The notes under the pieces are model-generated. The model saw only the letters and a list, made by a program, of their open reading frames with translations, searched no databases and was not told where the DNA came from. From Lewinellaceae bacterium (GTDB lineage Bacteria; Bacteroidota; Bacteroidia; Chitinophagales; Saprospiraceae): a stretch of DNA of 64,000 nt. How positions within the stretch are numbered: position 1 is the first letter of the stretch; each line of letters begins with the position of its first letter. Made by a program: the position numbers and the translations under genes. Shown here one piece after another: positions 54,003-62,163 of this stretch. The DNA lies in NCBI GenBank assembly GCA_020636275.1, contig JACJYD010000003.1, positions 1-64,000 of the forward strand, read 5' to 3'.

Positions 54003-55446
54003 ACTGAACCCGTTCGACCGCCGCATTAAAGACAAACTGGAAAACCTTTCCGTTCCGTATGAGGAATCACATTGGGACCAGTTGGAGCAGCAACTGGAGC
54101 AGAATCCGAATCCTGCTGCAGGCGATGCCCTCATTCTGTCGCGGATGGCTGATTGGGAAGTTCCCTTCGAAGCGGATACCTGGAACCGCATGGAAGAACT
54201 CCTCGACCATGAAGACGCCGTAGCCGCCGATTTTGACCGCCTCGCCGCCGAGCGCCTCCACCGTATGGAAGCGCCCTACGAAAGCGGCAACTGGGACCTG
54301 ATGGCCCAAAAGATCGACGAGGCTTTCTCGTTCCGCCACTGGCTGCACCGCAACCACGTCCCCGAATTGGTGCTCATGATCCTGCTGGTCTTTACGCTGG
54401 TCCAATACCTGCAGTGGGGCCATCTGCCCGACCGGTTCGTCAACCCCAGGGCGCCTCAGGAAAATAGCGAGCCCTCCGCGCCGGTGAAAGTGACGCCTGC
54501 TCCTCCTGCCGTGGCTTCCGTTTTGGATCGAAAAGAAGATGGCGTTCCGGAAACGGTGATTCCAGCCGCTTCTTCCATTCCGCCTGTGCCGCCGATTGCG
54601 TCTGCGGTGATCCGCAGCGAGACCTCCTTGTCCGGCACACATTCCATGCTGCTGTTGTCAGCGCCTTCCTATTTTCCAAATGGCATGACATGGCCCAGCT
54701 TGGAACCCCTCGCAAAAGGCTCGGCCCTGGCCGGCATCGACGCCTTCAAACAGTTTGTCAAACGGCCGGTCCGCCTGTATGTAGGAGCTTTTTCCGGAGC
54801 GGATTTCAACTTCATTCACGCGCCAATGGATGAAGTGTTCAAAACCCAGGGGTATTGGACCGACTCGGTTGGCTATCACGCCGGCTTGTTCTTTTCAATG
54901 GAACGGAAAAAATGGGCCTTCCAAACAGGGCTGACCTATTCGGCTGTGGCCTATCAGCCTAACGTGCCGGTCCAACAATACGGCTCTTTCGATTATCTGG
55001 TAGTAGAATCGTTCGACCGGATCCAATACCAGTTCATGCAGATCCCGCTCCAGATACGCCGCGGCTTCCTGCCTAAAAGCTCAAAATGGGATGTCTACGC
55101 GTTGGGAGGAGTGGAAGCCAACCTGATCCTCGACGCCGATTACGACATTCAGAAAACAGAGATCTTCTCTTCCCGGTCTTCCGGTGCAGTGGAGGATGTG
55201 TCGGAAAAATCGAAGCTCAACAAAAAACAATTCCCGGAGGGCGTCCTCAATGGCGACAGCTTTTTTCACAATGTTTACCTGAGCTTCTCCGCCGGATTTG
55301 GAGTGGAACGCAGTTTGTCCAACCGCTATCAGCTTTTTGCCGAGCCGATCTACGCCGTTCCATTTGCCGGTAACGATATTGGCCCCAATGAAGACCGGAT
55401 CCACCGGTTCTCGCTGCGGCTCGGCGTAAAGTACCGGATAAAATAA
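53992..55446 (+). CDS. Membrane-anchored putative anti-sigma protein with outer-membrane-barrel-like C-terminus
   Basis: 484 aa. The N-terminal 110 residues contain three repeats with the core VPYE-x3-WDQLEQQL, VPFE-x3-WNRMEELL and APYE-x3-WDLMAQKI, each preceded by a short charged helix. One membrane helix follows (about 119-143, PELVLMILLVFTLVQYL), then a Pro/Ala-rich linker (about 150-220). The C-terminal 250 residues resemble an outer-membrane beta-barrel of the PorT type (RLYVGAFSGADFNF, RYQLFAEPIYAVPF, ending LRLGVKYRIK). There is no cleavable signal peptide, so the N-terminus should be cytoplasmic. The gene overlaps the sigma gene by 11 bp. An anti-sigma role is inferred from this coupling and from the cytoplasmic repeats; I see no named anti-sigma domain. 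Confidence 0.7.
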   Translation: MKNELNPFDRRIKDKLENLSVPYEESHWDQLEQQLEQNPNPAAGDALILSRMADWEVPFEADTWNRMEELLDHEDAVAADFDRLAAERLHRMEAPYESGNWDLMAQKIDEAFSFRHWLHRNHVPELVLMILLVFTLVQYLQWGHLPDRFVNPRAPQENSEPSAPVKVTPAPPAVASVLDRKEDGVPETVIPAASSIPPVPPIASAVIRSETSLSGTHSMLLLSAPSYFPNGMTWPSLEPLAKGSALAGIDAFKQFVKRPVRLYVGAFSGADFNFIHAPMDEVFKTQGYWTDSVGYHAGLFFSMERKKWAFQTGLTYSAVAYQPNVPVQQYGSFDYLVVESFDRIQYQFMQIPLQIRRGFLPKSSKWDVYALGGVEANLILDADYDIQKTEIFSSRSSGAVEDVSEKSKLNKKQFPEGVLNGDSFFHNVYLSFSAGFGVERSLSNRYQLFAEPIYAVPFAGNDIGPNEDRIHRFSLRLGVKYRIK

Positions 55447-55473
55447 ACGGGAAAAAGGATGCGCCTTTTCTGT

Positions 55474-57741
55474 TTACAGGTTCAGCCAGTACGTGATCTT
55501 CAGTACTAATGCCCGGTTTTTTACCGGGAAATCGAAGAAAAAATTGTCGGTTAAGTAATTGTCGGTATAGACCAGGAAAAGGTCGGACACCGGCCGGAAG
55601 CGCCATTGCAGCCGGCTGTTGATATTGACATTGTGGCTTTGGGTATTGTATTGGAGAAACAGGCTGAAGAAAAGGCTGCGGCTAAAGGAGAGTTCGGCGC
55701 GGGGACCGACCAGCCAGAATTTAGCGCTGTTGTAGGGCGCGGGAAGCCGGATATCGTCGCGGGTGAACGTAAGACCAAAAACGCCATAGGGCTGCATCCG
55801 GTAGTGCAAAGAGCCGCCTGCGTGAAGGATATTCCCGTTGAAATATTGCCCGGCGCCGAAGTCGAGATAGAAAAAGAGATTCTTGCGCTGGTCGGAGCTG
55901 AAGCTCATTCCAATTTGCTGGAAGGTATATTCCGATCCTTCCGGCAATTCCTTTCCCCCGGAATTGGTGGGGTCGAAGGGAAAGAACAGGTAGATGTATT
56001 CGGAAGAAAGGCCTACCGACAGCTCGCTCTGTCCATTGAACTGAATTTCTCCGGAAAGTCCGTGCCTCCGGTCGGTCAGTTGAAAGTCGGGGCGGTTGAA
56101 AATGAAATCGTTGCTGATCCCTATGGTGTATTGGATGATCTTTTCCTTCACCTTTGAGTTTTTGGGAAATAGGATATAGTTCAGTCCCGGCCCCAGGGAA
56201 AGAAAGCCGGTTCTGGGCACAAACCCCATATCGGCCCGGTGTCCGGACCCGATATACTGGGAGGACAGGTACCCGCGCCATTTTCGGGGATAATATCCGA
56301 TAAATACGGCTGCTGCCTGGGCGTCCTTGTTATCGCCGGCAGAAAAGGAACGGTGGTAGAAGGCCTCGGCTTCCCACTTGTTGTCTTTGGAGTACAGGTT
56401 GTATTCCAGGCCTGCAACGCGGTTGTATCCGGTGGCATCATGCCGGTAGCCCGCACCGTTGGGGTTTTCCGAAAAACTTTCCTTATTGACAAAGACGGCC
56501 CCGATGGTGGAACGTTCGAATACCTTCCGCTGCAACACCCCGACGGTGTAGTTGGCCGGACCGAGGGAGAGGTCCTTTTGGGCGCCGGTGGTCATGTTGA
56601 GCAGCCCGATGCGCCAGTTGGGGTTGAGCTTACCGCTCAGGCGGGCGCCTGCCAGGATGGGTACGCTCACCAGGCGATCGACCTCAATGACCTGTCCGCT
56701 CGTCGTCGTCTTTTTTATGGTCCCGCTGGACAGTCCGATGCGCCTGCTGAAAAAAGGCCTGCTGTTGGGGAAGCCGAACATGCTGAAAAGGTCCTGGTTT
56801 TCGAGGAAAAACTGTCTTCGTTCCGGAAAAAAAAGCTCAAACCGGCTCAGGTTGGTGAGTTGCTGGTCGACCTCCACCTGAGAGAAATCGGGATTGATGG
56901 TCAGGTCGAGATTGAGCGAAGGGGTCAGGGCGATCTTGGCGTCCAAGCCTCCGTTGGCATGGTATTCGGTGGGGAATTCGAATTCGAAATCGCGTTCGGT
57001 ACTGCCGGTCACATAAGGGATGAGCGAGACGTTGAGGCCGGGCCGGGGCGGCGGCGCTTCCCAGATCAGTTCGCCGGTAAAAGCGAGGGAGGTGGGGTCG
57101 AACTGGCGCGGCACCGGCACCCAGGAAGATACTTCGTTTTGCTTGAGATCAACGCGCACGAAATTGATGCGCCAGGAATTGGAGCCCGAATGGTTCTTAT
57201 AGCGCAGGGTTTTGAACGGTATGGCCATTTCCACGGTCCAGCGGTCGTCTTCGTTGTAGACCTGGGAGTACCATTTGTTATCCCAATCGGTATTGACGTT
57301 GGCGCCGTTGTCGGTCAGCCCTTCCCGCTGCACGTTGAGCGGCGATACGGCAAAGTGGAACCCGTTGAGCTTGTCCTTGAACGGATCGATGTTAACGTGG
57401 AATTCGTCGCTTTCTCCGAAGTCGAAATCGCGTTTTAGGGAAGAAATAATATAGTTTGCCCGTTTTTGATACACCGTGGCCCCGATGTAGAGAAATTGAT
57501 CGTCAAAACAGACGCGCACCTCGGTCGGCGAACTGGCATAGGACGTGTCGAAGGGGTAATCCTGGAAAAAGTCTTTGGCTACCGCGGCTTCTTGCCAGGC
57601 GGCTTCGAGCAGTTGGCCGTCGAGGAGGATCGGGGTATCTGTCTTTTTTATAGAAAGGGAGTAGGTGTTGTCCGATTGCCCTTCCAGCGCTATTGACAAG
57701 CAAAACAGGAAACTAAACAGGAAAAAGAGATGGCTTTTCAT
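55474..57741 (-). CDS. DUF5916 domain outer membrane protein with N-terminal CBM9-like domain
   Basis: 755 aa with signal peptide (MKSHLFFLFSFLFCLSIALEGQ). Residues about 30-230 form a CBM9-like beta-sandwich (ILLDGQLLEAAWQEAA, TEVRVCFDDQFLYIGATVY, DEFHVNIDPFKDK, WTVEMAIPFKTLRY). From about 240 comes DUF5916 (PYVTGSTERDF, LDAKIALTPSLNLDLTINPDFSQVEVDQQLTNLSRFELFFPERRQFFLENQDLF), a beta-barrel of unknown role, ending LVLKITYWLNL. The family is common in Bacteroidota. It may bind or import a carbohydrate or peptide (inference). It follows the subtilase gene by 35 nt. Confidence 0.87.
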   Translation of the reverse strand: MKSHLFFLFSFLFCLSIALEGQSDNTYSLSIKKTDTPILLDGQLLEAAWQEAAVAKDFFQDYPFDTSYASSPTEVRVCFDDQFLYIGATVYQKRANYIISSLKRDFDFGESDEFHVNIDPFKDKLNGFHFAVSPLNVQREGLTDNGANVNTDWDNKWYSQVYNEDDRWTVEMAIPFKTLRYKNHSGSNSWRINFVRVDLKQNEVSSWVPVPRQFDPTSLAFTGELIWEAPPPRPGLNVSLIPYVTGSTERDFEFEFPTEYHANGGLDAKIALTPSLNLDLTINPDFSQVEVDQQLTNLSRFELFFPERRQFFLENQDLFSMFGFPNSRPFFSRRIGLSSGTIKKTTTSGQVIEVDRLVSVPILAGARLSGKLNPNWRIGLLNMTTGAQKDLSLGPANYTVGVLQRKVFERSTIGAVFVNKESFSENPNGAGYRHDATGYNRVAGLEYNLYSKDNKWEAEAFYHRSFSAGDNKDAQAAAVFIGYYPRKWRGYLSSQYIGSGHRADMGFVPRTGFLSLGPGLNYILFPKNSKVKEKIIQYTIGISNDFIFNRPDFQLTDRRHGLSGEIQFNGQSELSVGLSSEYIYLFFPFDPTNSGGKELPEGSEYTFQQIGMSFSSDQRKNLFFYLDFGAGQYFNGNILHAGGSLHYRMQPYGVFGLTFTRDDIRLPAPYNSAKFWLVGPRAELSFSRSLFFSLFLQYNTQSHNVNINSRLQWRFRPVSDLFLVYTDNYLTDNFFFDFPVKNRALVLKITYWLNL

Positions 57742-57776
57742 AATGTTCTGATTAGGTTATGCGTAGCTCCTGATAT

Positions 57777-59360
57777 TTAGTATAAAAAGAACAATTTGCT
57801 CACCTGGACCTGGCCGTCGGTGAGCACCAACAAGTAGATGCCTTTGGGCAAATCCGGAAGGGAAAGGTAGAATCGTTTAGCCGGCCAGGGGCTGATGGGC
57901 AGTGCGTCTTCCAGAATGAGCTGACCGAGGGGATTAATGAGGCGGTAGGAAATGCGCTTTTGGCTATGCGCCTGGTATTCTACCTCGATCCCTTCATTGG
58001 CGGGGTTGGGAAAAGCGTTGAGAATGCGGAGTACCCGGGGCTCGTCGGTTCCGCAAATGGCTCCCAGTAATTGAAAGCTTTGATCGATCTCAAGCCGTCC
58101 GCCGGTGAGCGTGTAGGCTTCCAGTCCGGGAGACGGGGCTACGCCGTCGAGCAGGGCCTTCTTGACGGCCAGTGCGGTTTGTTGGGGAGCTTTGAGCACG
58201 CTCTTGGCGAAATCCAGGCAAGGCAGGCTGTACAGCAGCGCAATTGCTCCGGTGACATGAGGTGTCGCTGCGGAAGTGCCGTTAAAGGTGCCGTATTTAT
58301 CATTTGGATGAGTGGTATAGATGGAAACCCCGGGGGCGCCCAGGTCGATCGAGGTCTGACCGAAGCCCGACTGGGATTCTTTTTCGTCCCATGGGTCGGT
58401 ATTCAGGACCGTGATCAGGAAAGGACTGGGGCAAGTAGAAGGCATGTCTCCGACGATGTCCACATTGACCGGACTATTGCTCGTTGCGGCAGCGGTAAGA
58501 ATGCCTGCTTTGCCGAGCAGGTCGTACATACTCCCCCAAATGGGTTGTTCGGCACAAAATACCTCGGCCAGCCCAAAGGAGGCATTCGTAGCGACGACCA
58601 GGGCTCCTTTTTCCCCGTTGGAGGCGGTGAATAGTTCGCGCTGGTGGATCACGTAGTTGTAGGCTTCGATGACATCGCTCACAGTAACGGTGGTGAGCAG
58701 CATCAATCGCAACTGCCAGTTGATCCCCGTGATGCCGATCTGGTTATTGCCCACCGCCCCGATAATGCCGGCCACGGCGGTACCGTGCAGGTCGGTGGGG
58801 TGGTCGGGACTGTTGTCGGCGAAATTCCAACCGAGGTAATCGTCGACCAGTCCGTTTTCGTCGTTATCCAGTCCGTCGCCGGGAATTTCATCCCGATTTA
58901 CCCATAGGTTTTCCACCAGATCCTGGTGGTGGATGTCAAATCCTCCGTCGAGCACTGCCACGACGATGGTGTCGCCGGTTGCAGTTATTCCTCCGGTTGT
59001 TTGGTCCCAAACCTGTTCGACGCCGATTTGGGTGGGGCTCCATTGATCGGAAAAATGGGGGTCGTTGGGGATGGCATCGAATTCGAGGTCGTAATTCCAC
59101 TGTGCTGCTTTCACACCAGGCGTTTGCCGGAAGGTCTGCAACCAGGTGTCCGGATCGGCAGGCGGGGGGGAGATCCCTAAAAGATCGATCCGGTAGGCAG
59201 GCGCCAGGTGCTTGAGAAGGAAAATGTCCTTTTCTTTCGGAAAAGTGGCGGCTGCTTTTTGGTCCGCCCATTCCACGATAACCTGCCCGGGTATAAGTTG
59301 AGCTTCCAACCGGGGGAGGCAGGCCAGCAAGCAAAGGAAGAGGGAGGCAAACCTGAGCAT
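57777..59360 (-). CDS. Subtilisin-like S8 serine protease with T9SS sorting domain
   Basis: 527 aa with signal peptide (MLRFASLFLCLLACLPRLEA). A short propeptide-like part (about 20-110) is followed by the S8 domain with D138 (VAVLDGGFD), H192 (LHGTAVAG) and S363 (GTSAATPH). A Ca-binding-like DNDENGLVDDY lies near 165. The last 80 residues are a T9SS type A domain (NAFPNPANEGIEVEYQ ... LLVLTDGQVQVSKLFFLY). The enzyme is secreted to the surface and degrades proteins. First gene before DUF5916. Confidence 0.93.
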   Translation of the reverse strand: MLRFASLFLCLLACLPRLEAQLIPGQVIVEWADQKAAATFPKEKDIFLLKHLAPAYRIDLLGISPPPADPDTWLQTFRQTPGVKAAQWNYDLEFDAIPNDPHFSDQWSPTQIGVEQVWDQTTGGITATGDTIVVAVLDGGFDIHHQDLVENLWVNRDEIPGDGLDNDENGLVDDYLGWNFADNSPDHPTDLHGTAVAGIIGAVGNNQIGITGINWQLRLMLLTTVTVSDVIEAYNYVIHQRELFTASNGEKGALVVATNASFGLAEVFCAEQPIWGSMYDLLGKAGILTAAATSNSPVNVDIVGDMPSTCPSPFLITVLNTDPWDEKESQSGFGQTSIDLGAPGVSIYTTHPNDKYGTFNGTSAATPHVTGAIALLYSLPCLDFAKSVLKAPQQTALAVKKALLDGVAPSPGLEAYTLTGGRLEIDQSFQLLGAICGTDEPRVLRILNAFPNPANEGIEVEYQAHSQKRISYRLINPLGQLILEDALPISPWPAKRFYLSLPDLPKGIYLLVLTDGQVQVSKLFFLY

Positions 59361-59419
59361 GAAGAAGATTGTTACATAAAGATGGCGCCTAAAAATAACG
59401 TAAATTTACCGATGAAATC

Positions 59420-59926
59420 ATGAAACCCACCCTTCTTTTATCGATCCCTCTGCTCATGTTCTTTAGTTGTTCCTCTGCCCAAAACCTGGAGACCGTTCCC
59501 TCTGTCGACCTGGAAAAATACGCCGGCACCTGGTATGAGATCAGTGCCTTTCCCATTGGTCCGGAGAAAAACTGCCGGTGTGTAACAGCCACTTACGGCC
59601 TCACCGGCAAAGGCTACGTGACCGTCCTCAACCGCTGTGTGCGCAAGGGAAAAGAAACGTCCATTGAAGGCAAGGCCTTTATCAGGGACTCAAAGACCAA
59701 CGCCAAATTGGCCGTTCAGTTTTTCTGGCCATTTCGCGGCAAATACTGGATCATCGAGTTGGATGAAAACTACCAGTACGCCGTAATAGGGCATCCCAAT
59801 CGCAACTACCTCTGGATACTGAGCCGCACGCCAACAATGGATTCCGCGCTGTTTGACGATCTGGTTCAGCGGGCCAAGCAAAAGGGGTTTGATGTCAGTC
59901 GCCTGCGGATGATGCCGCAAGATTGA
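59420..59926 (+). CDS. Bacterial lipocalin (Blc-like lipoprotein)
   Basis: 168 aa with a lipoprotein signal (PTLLLSIPLLMFFSC; Cys at about 17). The lipocalin motif KYAGTWYEISAFP is near 34, with the C-terminal YLWILSRTPTMD. It should bind a hydrophobic ligand in the outer membrane, as E. coli Blc does for lysophospholipids. It is divergent from the subtilase. Confidence 0.9.
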   Translation: MKPTLLLSIPLLMFFSCSSAQNLETVPSVDLEKYAGTWYEISAFPIGPEKNCRCVTATYGLTGKGYVTVLNRCVRKGKETSIEGKAFIRDSKTNAKLAVQFFWPFRGKYWIIELDENYQYAVIGHPNRNYLWILSRTPTMDSALFDDLVQRAKQKGFDVSRLRMMPQD

Positions 59927-60023
59927 AAATAAAGTGGAAACGGCATTTCTTAGAAATGCCATGTGTGACTTTTTGGGCATTTGGGGTCGTTTTGATGAAT
60001 TTTTTTAATCAAAACAACACACC

Positions 60024-61340
60024 ATGCTCTCAATTGTCGTTGCGCTCTTTGTGGTAGGCTACGCCACAATCGTATTTGAACACCCGCTGAAGCTGGATAA
60101 AACCGTACCAACCTTGCTCATGGGCAGCCTCATCTGGGCCGTGATCTCTCTGGGCGAATTACCGGTCGTTTCTCACCTGGAAGAAGTAGCACCCATTTCC
60201 GATGTGCTGTTGTACCACACCGGAAAGATCGCCGAGATCCTGTTCTTTCTGTTCGGCGCCATGACCATTGTGGAGCTGATCGACCTGCACCAGGGGTTCT
60301 CCGTCATCACCAACCGGATCAATACGAAAAGTAAGGTAAAGATGCTCTGGATCATCAGCATCCTGGCGTTTTTCCTTTCTTCCGTGCTCGATAACCTGAC
60401 CACGACTATTGTACTGATCTCCCTGCTTCGCAAGCTGGTCCATAACAAGGAGGAGCGCCTTTGGTACGCCTCCATGGTGGTCATTGCAGCCAATGCAGGG
60501 GGCGCCTGGACACCCATCGGCGACGTTACGACAACCATGTTGTGGATCGGGCATAAAGTGTCGAGTGGAAGCCTGATCACCAACCTGTTCCTGCCGTCCA
60601 TGGCGTGTTTGGTAGTGCCGTTGCTGATCCTGTCCCAGTTTCCGATATTCAAGAAAGGCCAATTGAAAGCCGGGCACGGGGAAACCGCAGTAGCGGGTCC
60701 GCTCAATAGCAGCAAGCTCATGTTGATCGCCGGCGTGAGCGGCTTGATCTTCGTACCCATTTTCAAAACCATTACCCACTTGCCTCCCTACCTCGGCATG
60801 TTGCTGAGCTTGGGTACGGTATGGCTCATTTCGGAATATGTTCATCCCGACGAAGATTTCAAGAAAGAGCGAAAAGCCATGTATTCGGCCCGTCACGCCC
60901 TTTCGCGGATCGAGTGGTCGAGTATCATCTTTTTCCTCGGCATCCTGCTGGCTATCGGCGGATTGGAATCTGTGGTGGCAAATGCCGCCGCCGAACACCC
61001 CGTTGGCCTGTTGCGCAGCCTGGCCGAACAACTCGGACGCGTGGTCCCCAACGATACTTACGTAGCTGTCATCCTCGGTTATTTTTCGGCCATCATTGAC
61101 AACGTTCCCCTTGTGGCCGCCGTCATGGGCATGTATCCCGATCCGATGGATGCAGCCCTTTGGCATTTCATTGCCTATACAGCCGGTACGGGGGGTAGCA
61201 TGCTCATCATCGGCTCCGCCGCCGGCGTAGCCGCCATGGGTATGGAACGGATCGACTTCATCTGGTATGCCAAAAAGATCGCCTGGGTGGCGATGCTGGG
61301 GTATTTGGCCGGGGTTGGGATCTTGTTGCTGATGCAGTAA
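60024..61340 (+). CDS. nhaD: Sodium:proton antiporter NhaD
   Basis: 438 aa with about 11-12 hydrophobic helices. The paired blocks SSVLDNLTTTIVLISLLRKL and SAIIDNVPLVAAVMGM are the inverted-repeat substrate sites typical of the NhaD/IT superfamily, and NAGGAWTPIGDVTTTMLW is characteristic of NhaD. It exports Na+ or Li+ in exchange for protons, which fits a saline habitat. It stands alone between the lipocalin and a strong terminator. Confidence 0.92.
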   Translation: MLSIVVALFVVGYATIVFEHPLKLDKTVPTLLMGSLIWAVISLGELPVVSHLEEVAPISDVLLYHTGKIAEILFFLFGAMTIVELIDLHQGFSVITNRINTKSKVKMLWIISILAFFLSSVLDNLTTTIVLISLLRKLVHNKEERLWYASMVVIAANAGGAWTPIGDVTTTMLWIGHKVSSGSLITNLFLPSMACLVVPLLILSQFPIFKKGQLKAGHGETAVAGPLNSSKLMLIAGVSGLIFVPIFKTITHLPPYLGMLLSLGTVWLISEYVHPDEDFKKERKAMYSARHALSRIEWSSIIFFLGILLAIGGLESVVANAAAEHPVGLLRSLAEQLGRVVPNDTYVAVILGYFSAIIDNVPLVAAVMGMYPDPMDAALWHFIAYTAGTGGSMLIIGSAAGVAAMGMERIDFIWYAKKIAWVAMLGYLAGVGILLLMQ

Positions 61341-61390
61341 ACGGCGTTTACTTTAATAAACGGCGTTTGTCTTTGGGCAAACGCCGTTTA
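61338..61390. terminator. nhaD/ydeI-like terminator with a doubled left arm
   Basis: TAAACGGCGTTT occurs at 61338 and again at 61357. The second copy pairs with CAAACGCCGTTTA (61378-61390). It lies between two convergent genes, and the first copy overlaps the nhaD stop codon. U-rich sequence flanks it on both strands. Confidence 0.75.
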
Positions 61391-61410
61391 TTGCATTGAA
61401 AAAAGAAAGT

Positions 61411-61989
61411 TTAGGAGTCCGCCAACGGCTCCGTCCCATACCTCTTCCCCTGCGCCGTCATCCTGATCAAATACTCCAAACGCTGTTGCACGACGGGATG
61501 GTTTTGGTCACCCCGGCTTTCCGCGATCCAGCCTACCTTTAGTCTTTTGTAAAAATGGGGAAAGGCATCGAAATTTTCCCAAACCACAGGGTCTTCCTGA
61601 AGGCGTTTCACCATCCAATCCGGTATCTCCAAGGGGTCGTCGGGATGGCCGATCTGATCTTCGATAGGAGCGATGCCGGCCGGCGTCATTAGGCCCTGGC
61701 GCTGGAGCTTCCATATCCGCTGGCGGTTGAGCTCGGAGAGGAAGGTGTTTTTCTTCCGTCGTGGGGAGATGCGCTGAACCCGACTCTCCTCATCGTATTT
61801 CTTTACGACTCCATCGATCCAGCCGAAGCAGAGGCATTCTTCCACCATGTCGTCGTAAGGGAGAGAAGGTTTGCCGGAGGCTTTGCTGAACATCCGGAGC
61901 CAGACCTCCAGCTTGGTCTGGTGATGGGATTGGAGCCACTGCCGCCATTCTGCGCGGACTTTGGGGTAGAAGACTTCGGTTATTTCCAT
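61411..61989 (-). CDS. YdeI/OmpD-associated family protein
   Basis: 192 aa from the ATG at 61989; the longer open frame begins inside the upstream terminator. KLEVWLRMFSKASGKPSLPYDDMVEECLCFGWIDGVVKKYD and the RISPRRKKNTFLSELNRQR block are the family signature. The family is annotated from E. coli YdeI, linked to peptide/bacteriocin tolerance, but the biochemical role is not settled. It probably has its own promoter, since a terminator (62005-62035) lies directly upstream. Confidence 0.82.
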   Translation of the reverse strand: MEITEVFYPKVRAEWRQWLQSHHQTKLEVWLRMFSKASGKPSLPYDDMVEECLCFGWIDGVVKKYDEESRVQRISPRRKKNTFLSELNRQRIWKLQRQGLMTPAGIAPIEDQIGHPDDPLEIPDWMVKRLQEDPVVWENFDAFPHFYKRLKVGWIAESRGDQNHPVVQQRLEYLIRMTAQGKRYGTEPLADS

Positions 61990-62004
61990 TTGGCAATTAT
62001 AATA

Positions 62005-62035
62005 AAAAAGCCCCGATCGAAGATCGGGGCTTTTT
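62005..62035. terminator. Terminator upstream of the YdeI-like gene
   Basis: AAAAAGCCCCGATC (62005-62018) pairs with GATCGGGGCTTTTT (62022-62035) around GAA. A- and T-tracts on both sides. It ends transcription arriving from the EAD11 gene. Confidence 0.9.
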
Positions 62036-62037
62036 GT

Positions 62038-62160
62038 CAAAGCGTCCCTCTCACCGCCTGTTCCCTTTCGATCGCTTCAAACAGCGCTTTGAAATTGCCT
62101 TTGCCGAACGACTTGGCGCAGGCGCGCTGGGGAAGGAAGGGATGATTTGGGGCGAAAAAG
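62038..62160 (-). other. Short unexplained reading frame between EAD11 gene and terminator
   Basis: The minus strand has an open frame ending [18 protein letters not shown] and a TGA at the terminator. It has protein-like composition but no clear start other than TTG/GTG codons overlapping the end of the EAD11 gene. It may be a small gene, a decayed C-terminus, or noise. No supported gene otherwise fills the gap 61990-62163. Confidence 0.25.
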
Positions 62161-62163
62161 GCA

